Made by a program: the position numbers and the translations under genes. DNA of 9,503 nucleotides from Thermoprotei archaeon (GTDB lineage: Archaea; Thermoproteota; Thermoprotei; QMSL01; B3-G16): positions 1 to 9,503 of the forward strand of contig QMSL01000043.1 of assembly GCA_003649665.1 (NCBI GenBank), read 5' to 3'. Under the pieces are notes generated by a model. It worked only from the letters and a program-made list of their open reading frames with translations. It was not told the origin of the DNA and did no database searches. Below, one piece after another: positions 5,943 through 9,503 of the stretch (positions within the stretch are counted from its first letter, which is position 1; each line of letters opens with the position of its first letter).

Positions 5943-6191
5943 ATGATCAAAATACTCAAGAGATTAAAGTATCTAATAAAGGATGTTCGTGCATCGCCTT
6001 TAATAGAAGAGGGTATGCTAATAGGCTTATCTCTAATAACTCTAACGATGTTACTATCCATGGTAACTGGAATCTTTGGAGGTCTTAAAGGACTATTCGG
6101 TCAAGCGCAAGGTGGAGCGACATCCCTTTTTAATGAGATAGCTCAGCAACTTGATAAAATCTGGCAATACATAGTCAACTTATTCAAGTAA
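5943..6191 (+). CDS. Flp-like type IV pilin (82 aa precursor)
   Basis: This is the likely main structural pilin. A basic 17-residue leader (K3, K6, R7, K9, K13, R16) ends in VRA. Cleavage after Ala17 would give a 65-residue mature protein starting SPLIE, placing Glu22 at mature position 5, the residue conserved in type IV pilins. A hydrophobic helix (about 25-45) follows, then a Gly-rich turn (FGGLKGLFGQAQGG, 45-58) and an amphipathic C-terminal helix (59-81). This tiny, all-helical form resembles Flp pilins of Tad systems. Ser-Pro after the cleavage point departs from the strict archaeal PibD consensus, so the exact site is uncertain. It is driven by its own promoter and followed 23 nt later by the HerA-like ATPase. 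A small conjugation-pilus subunit of the CedA1/TedC kind is the main alternative. Confidence 0.75.
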   Translation: MIKILKRLKYLIKDVRASPLIEEGMLIGLSLITLTMLLSMVTGIFGGLKGLFGQAQGGATSLFNEIAQQLDKIWQYIVNLFK

Positions 6192-6214
6192 TTGAGGTCA
6201 CGGTGACGTAGTAC

Positions 6215-8095
6215 ATGGAGACTAAGTCACCTAGGGAACTACTACTTGCAACTTTTTTACTAATCTTAGTACTTGTAATCTATGTCAGACCATATCTTGC
6301 CTCGTTTCTAGTGAGCTATAGTATTGTTAAGGATATGCTTAAGACATTTTCTCACTTCTATCAACTTAACGTGGTAGTAGGCCTCATAGTAATGTCGTTG
6401 TTTTTCACAACAGTTCTAGTTCTATACAGAAGATTAAATAATCCCTTTAATGGGACGATTAAAGTTGGGGATTTCTGGCTTGCACTACCTAATAAGGTAA
6501 TCGGTTGCATAACATTACGTGGCGAATTACTAATAGAGAACGACAAGGCTATAGCCTCCTTAGAGAATAGACTTGAAAGCTTCTTTCAAGCACTCAGGAA
6601 TTCAGGTGTAACGTATACTCTCTTCGTAAGCGATTATGAAAAGAACGATGCTTATAAGACAATACTTGGCATAGTCGTTATATGTAATAACTTAGATGAG
6701 CTAAGGGAGAATTTGTATAAAGTCAAAGCCGGAATTGAGGCTACGTTACCAGAGCTTGAAGCAGTAATGTTAAGTGGGCGTGAAATCCTTAAAATCATTA
6801 GATACTCGTTAATCCCTCTTATTCTAGACTCGAAAAAGCTTCATATCAATACTAGTAAGAGTGTATTAAAACACCTCACTACTGCGTGTTTAAGAGGAAT
6901 GAAAAGGACCTCTTATAAAGGTCTGGAAGTGTGGTATTTACCCAATAAGATGGATAGGAGCAATCATAATAACAGGATATATCTTGGTCAGGTAATCGCG
7001 GATAACAAGGAGATAGCACCATTTTACATAAGCCTTCATGATATATCTTCTCATATAGCCATATTTGGTACAACTGGTAGCGGGAAAACTACGACGGCTA
7101 AGACTATAACCTTAAGGCTCCTTAAGAAGGGCATAGGTGTTCTAGTCCTAGACTGGCATAACGAATATTCTGATTTATTAGACGTGACTGAAGGCACCAT
7201 TTATAGATTAGGGCTAGATGATGTATCCATAAATCCATTAATGCACTCCAGTGGATATAGCCTTCCTGAACACATAGACTTTGTTACGGATCTAATAAGC
7301 GACATATTTAATCTCTCTCACCCTCAAGCGTACATGTTAAGAGAAGCCCTGAAGAAGGCGTATATAAAGGCTAAACTACAAGGAAAGGTGCCAACCATAG
7401 TTGACCTAGTAAACGAAATAGAAAAATTACCCATAAAGTCTGGCTGGGATCATGAAGTAAAGACAGCACTTTTAAGAAGACTTAAATTACTTACTGAAGG
7501 TCCTATAGGTAAGGCACTTAATGGAAGGCATGTAATTAAGGTTGAAGATCTGCTCACTCAAGGACTTGTTATAATTGAATTAGGGCATATAAGAAACGTA
7601 TATGCAAAACAACTCCTAGTTTTCTCTATATTGAAGATGATATATGACTACTATGTCGGAAGACGTGAGATCGTGAATAAGGTTAGGCATGTCACTGTAA
7701 TTGAAGAAGCATTGAATGCCACATCAATAAAAACGGAAGGCCTTCATATAATAGAGAGGATGTTAAGTGAGCTGAGGAAATATGGAGAGAGCTTAATCAT
7801 AATCTCGCAATCCCCTACAGACATTCCCTCTGGCGTATTGAAGAATACTTCTGTTAAGATAGTACATGCATTAAGGGAAGGAAGGGACGTAATGACGATA
7901 ATCAACTCGCTTGGTCTAGATAAGAAGTATGTCGAAATATTTCATGCACTTAATACAGGCGATGCAATCCTTTATGCGCCTAGCCTCATACGTCCCGTAT
8001 TACTTAGAGTAAAGCCGGAGCTCTTCGAGAAGTTAGTATCGCAAGGGAATACGTCTAAGAATGCTCCTGATCTGCTCGTAATTGAGGTTCCTTAA
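6215..8095 (+). CDS. Membrane-anchored HerA/VirB4-type ATPase, CedB-like (626 aa)
   Basis: This is a FtsK-HerA superfamily motor, expected at the inner face of the membrane. Two N-terminal helices (about 9-33 and 50-70) anchor it. A VirB4-like N-domain (about 75-250) precedes the RecA-type core. Walker A is GTTGSGKTT at 285-293. LVLDWHNEY near 315 is the conserved HerA/VirB4 stretch after Walker A. Walker B is VTVIEEA with Glu497-Glu498, and IIISQSPTDIP is the sensor-like Gln motif. The two-helix anchor plus HerA/VirB4 core is the architecture of CedB, the ATPase of the crenarchaeal Ced DNA-import system; VirB4 proteins drive conjugative secretion in bacteria. GGTGA lies 8 nt before ATG 6215. 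It is co-transcribed with the pilin. No polytopic CedA partner is in view, so CedB identity is not certain. Confidence 0.85.
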   Translation: METKSPRELLLATFLLILVLVIYVRPYLASFLVSYSIVKDMLKTFSHFYQLNVVVGLIVMSLFFTTVLVLYRRLNNPFNGTIKVGDFWLALPNKVIGCITLRGELLIENDKAIASLENRLESFFQALRNSGVTYTLFVSDYEKNDAYKTILGIVVICNNLDELRENLYKVKAGIEATLPELEAVMLSGREILKIIRYSLIPLILDSKKLHINTSKSVLKHLTTACLRGMKRTSYKGLEVWYLPNKMDRSNHNNRIYLGQVIADNKEIAPFYISLHDISSHIAIFGTTGSGKTTTAKTITLRLLKKGIGVLVLDWHNEYSDLLDVTEGTIYRLGLDDVSINPLMHSSGYSLPEHIDFVTDLISDIFNLSHPQAYMLREALKKAYIKAKLQGKVPTIVDLVNEIEKLPIKSGWDHEVKTALLRRLKLLTEGPIGKALNGRHVIKVEDLLTQGLVIIELGHIRNVYAKQLLVFSILKMIYDYYVGRREIVNKVRHVTVIEEALNATSIKTEGLHIIERMLSELRKYGESLIIISQSPTDIPSGVLKNTSVKIVHALREGRDVMTIINSLGLDKKYVEIFHALNTGDAILYAPSLIRPVLLRVKPELFEKLVSQGNTSKNAPDLLVIEVP

Positions 8096-8672
8096 GCATT
8101 TTTAATACCTTTCTACTAACATCTAAAGGATCCCTATATCTCCTTAACCAGTCTATAGAAAATGGCTTATATTCGTCTCTCCTCCTCCCTTTAAGTATAT
8201 CAAGGATTTCCCTTACTATCGTCTTCACATCCTTACCTGTGGTATTCACTTCAACTACCTTGTTAGTACCATAATATCTCACGGCCTCATATGTTATTAC
8301 ACTTAAAAGTTCAGCCTCTACATTTTCTAATATCTTCCTAAGTTTCCAGCCTCTCTTAATTAGCCTCTTAGCCATCTCAATAGGATCTAGTCTTAAGACA
8401 ATAACTAACTTTACCATAGACTTAGGCAGGATATCAGGTATCACAGAATCAACTATGACATCCTCCTTTATCGTCCTTATAAGCGTGCTCCTAAGTACAT
8501 TTACGTCCACGTCGTATGTGTCGCTCTCTGGGTCATATATCCCTAAATTATGAGAGGATACTACCTGGGCCACATTAAGCCAAGGGATCCTTAATTCATG
8601 AGATAGAGCTTTCGCTATAGTAGTTTTCCCTACTCCTGGAGAGCCCGTGATTAGTATACATCTAATTAGCAT
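8055..8672 (-). CDS. Fap7/AK6-type adenylate kinase family protein (205 aa)
   Basis: This is a P-loop nucleoside monophosphate kinase-like protein. Fap7/AK6 homologues bind ribosomal protein uS11 and act in 40S/30S subunit maturation, with ATPase and adenylate kinase activity. Walker A is GSPGVGKTT at residues 10-18. DVIVDSVIPD (71-80) is the segment where the family usually has a D-x-H-like motif. LRLDPIEMAKRLIKRGWKLRKILENVEAE (93-121) carries the family pattern: NTP-binding hydrophobic strand, RL..RGW, K(I/L)..N...E. A basic tail (162-205) is longer than in the shortest homologues. I chose ATG 8672, which has GGAGG just upstream and puts the P-loop near the N-terminus, over TTG 8690. The 3' end overlaps the HerA-like gene by 41 bp, tail to tail. 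Likely a housekeeping gene. Confidence 0.82.
   Translation of the reverse strand: MLIRCILITGSPGVGKTTIAKALSHELRIPWLNVAQVVSSHNLGIYDPESDTYDVDVNVLRSTLIRTIKEDVIVDSVIPDILPKSMVKLVIVLRLDPIEMAKRLIKRGWKLRKILENVEAELLSVITYEAVRYYGTNKVVEVNTTGKDVKTIVREILDILKGRRRDEYKPFSIDWLRRYRDPLDVSRKVLKMLKEPQLRADQEHS
8099..8114 (+). terminator. Possible U-tract terminator after the HerA-like gene
   Basis: TTTTTAATACCTTTCT follows the TAA of the HerA-like gene by a few bases. It is T-rich, as in archaeal intrinsic terminators, but it lies within the opposite-strand Fap7/AK6 gene, so its composition may be incidental. Confidence 0.35.
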
Positions 8673-8676
8673 CAAT

Positions 8677-8681
8677 CCTCC
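8677..8681 (-). promoter_or_regulatory. Shine-Dalgarno site of the Fap7/AK6 gene
   Basis: GGAGG on the minus strand lies 4 nt before ATG 8672 (1 nt before an in-frame TTG at 8675). It would fall inside the coding region if TTG 8690 were the start, which favours ATG 8672. Confidence 0.5.
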
Positions 8682-8714
8682 AAGTAGCAACTATGAGTTT
8701 TTAGCTAATAATGT

Positions 8715-8736
8715 AAACAAAAATAATCAAATAAAT
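8715..8736 (-). terminator. Possible U-tract terminator after the thermosome gene
   Basis: On the minus strand, a T-rich run (ATTTGATTATTTTTGTTTAC) lies about 40 nt after the thermosome stop and before the Fap7/AK6 start. The roughly 100-bp intergenic region is strongly AT-rich, and any Fap7/AK6 TATA box must lie here too. I cannot single one out with confidence. Confidence 0.4.
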
Positions 8737-8771
8737 TCTAGCAGTAATGAATTGTAAAATTTAAATTGTTT

Positions 8772-9503
8772 TTACTCAGTTGATGTCTCCTCCTCTTCCT
8801 TACCCTCTTCCTTTCCTTTCTTCTCTTCAGTTCTTGAAGCAGCGATTATATCGTCTATTCTTAGTATTAATGAGACTGCCTCAAGTGCTGACTTTATAGC
8901 CTGTAATTTAACGCTTACTGGCTCTAGTACTCCAAGAGCTACCATATCATCTACTTTGCCATCGAATACGTTCACACCATACTTCCAGCCATCAGCCTTC
9001 TCGTGTGCCGCTCTAAGCTCCGTTATTATGTCTACTGGATCTAGACCTGCGTTCTCCGCTAGTGTCCTTGGAATTACCTCAATGGCATTTGCAAACGCCT
9101 CAATTGCTAGTTGCTCTCTTCCTCCAACCTGTGCAGCATACTTCCTAAGCTCCTTTGCGATCTCTGCCTCTATAGCTCCACCACCTGGTACGACCTTTCC
9201 ATCCTCTATAGCATCTGCAACAACACTTACTGCATCAGTTAACGATCTCTCTGCCTCATCTACGAACTTCTCAAGACCACCTCTTATTAGTATTGTGACT
9301 GCTCTTGGATTCTTGCAACCTTCAACAAACACCATTCTTTCCTCTGCTACCTTCCTCTCTTCTACTAGTTCTGCATATCCTAGATCCTTCTCAGTTAAAT
9401 CGTCGATATTGGTAACTATCCTTGCTCCAGTTGCACGAGCTAACTTCTCCATATCACTCTTCTTAACTCTCCGCACTGCCATTATGCCGAACTTAGCTAG
9501 ATA
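8772..9503 (-). CDS. Thermosome (group II chaperonin) subunit, C-terminal 243 residues
   Basis: The frame is open to the right edge, so the true start is outside the window; a family length near 550 residues implies about 44% of the gene is present. The thermosome is a double-ring ATP-dependent protein-folding chaperonin of the cytoplasm. Diagnostic stretches in order are AVRRVKKSDMEKLARATGA (apical domain end), VTILIRGG, LTDAVSVVADAIEDGKVVPG followed by GGAIE (intermediate/equatorial region with the catalytic Asp of the family), ENAGLDPVDII, GVNVFDGKVDDM, and the equatorial signature SALEAVSLILRIDDIIAASR. The tail is Glu/Lys-rich (EEKKGKEEGKEEEETSTE), typical for thermosome subunits in lacking the GGM repeats of bacterial GroEL. 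Which subunit (alpha, beta or gamma) cannot be decided from this part. Confidence 0.96.
   Translation of the reverse strand, partial: YLAKFGIMAVRRVKKSDMEKLARATGARIVTNIDDLTEKDLGYAELVEERKVAEERMVFVEGCKNPRAVTILIRGGLEKFVDEAERSLTDAVSVVADAIEDGKVVPGGGAIEAEIAKELRKYAAQVGGREQLAIEAFANAIEVIPRTLAENAGLDPVDIITELRAAHEKADGWKYGVNVFDGKVDDMVALGVLEPVSVKLQAIKSALEAVSLILRIDDIIAASRTEEKKGKEEGKEEEETSTE

Noticed and set aside
8673..8690. TTG 8690 as start of the Fap7/AK6 gene
   Set aside because: It would place GGAGG inside the coding region; ATG 8672 has that site upstream and gives the usual short lead to the P-loop.
1..9503. CRISPR arrays, tRNA or rRNA genes, insertion sequences, attachment sites
   Set aside because: No regularly spaced repeats, tRNA-like cloverleaf, transposase motif or terminal inverted repeats were seen; almost every base is within a gene or a short promoter gap.

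Overview
The window looks like a piece of a hyperthermophilic archaeal chromosome, most likely Thermoproteota (Crenarchaeota). The evidence is a group II chaperonin (thermosome) subunit, an archaeal/eukaryotic Fap7/AK6-type adenylate kinase, AT-rich TATA boxes of the TTTAAATA type about 40 nt before start codons, heavy use of AGA/AGG arginine codons, GGAGG/GGTGA ribosome-binding sites, and tightly overlapping genes. I cannot place it to genus.

Layout. (1) Positions 1-1467, minus strand: a run of small membrane proteins, each with a single N-terminal hydrophobic helix. There is a 139-aa protein, a 129-aa protein, a 34-aa one-helix protein, a 141-aa protein, and a fifth gene cut by the left edge that begins with a clear class III (prepilin) signal. 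They look like a minor-pilin/pseudopilin operon. (2) Positions 1468-1562: a compact divergent promoter region with near dyad symmetry. (3) Positions 1563-5895, plus strand: two small soluble coiled-coil proteins, a VirB11/GspE/TadA-type secretion ATPase, and two GspF/TadB-TadC-type membrane platform proteins, all overlapping or coupled. (4) Positions 5943-8095, plus strand: from its own promoter, a 65-residue (mature) Flp-like pilin with Glu at mature position 5, followed 23 nt later by a membrane-anchored HerA/VirB4-type ATPase resembling CedB. (5) Positions 8055-9503, minus strand: two housekeeping genes, Fap7/AK6-type kinase and the C-terminal half of a thermosome subunit.

How it may work together. 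Regions 1-4 contain the pilin, candidate minor pilins, assembly ATPase and two platform subunits of a type IV (Tad-like) pilus. They also contain a conjugation-type DNA-pump-like ATPase. The three promoters driving these units share an extended motif, roughly GMCGRGYTTAAA(A)TAYRTTTC, so the units probably form one regulon. My main hypothesis is a pilus-plus-DNA-translocase apparatus for DNA uptake or exchange. That function is inferred from gene families and layout, not shown by the sequence.
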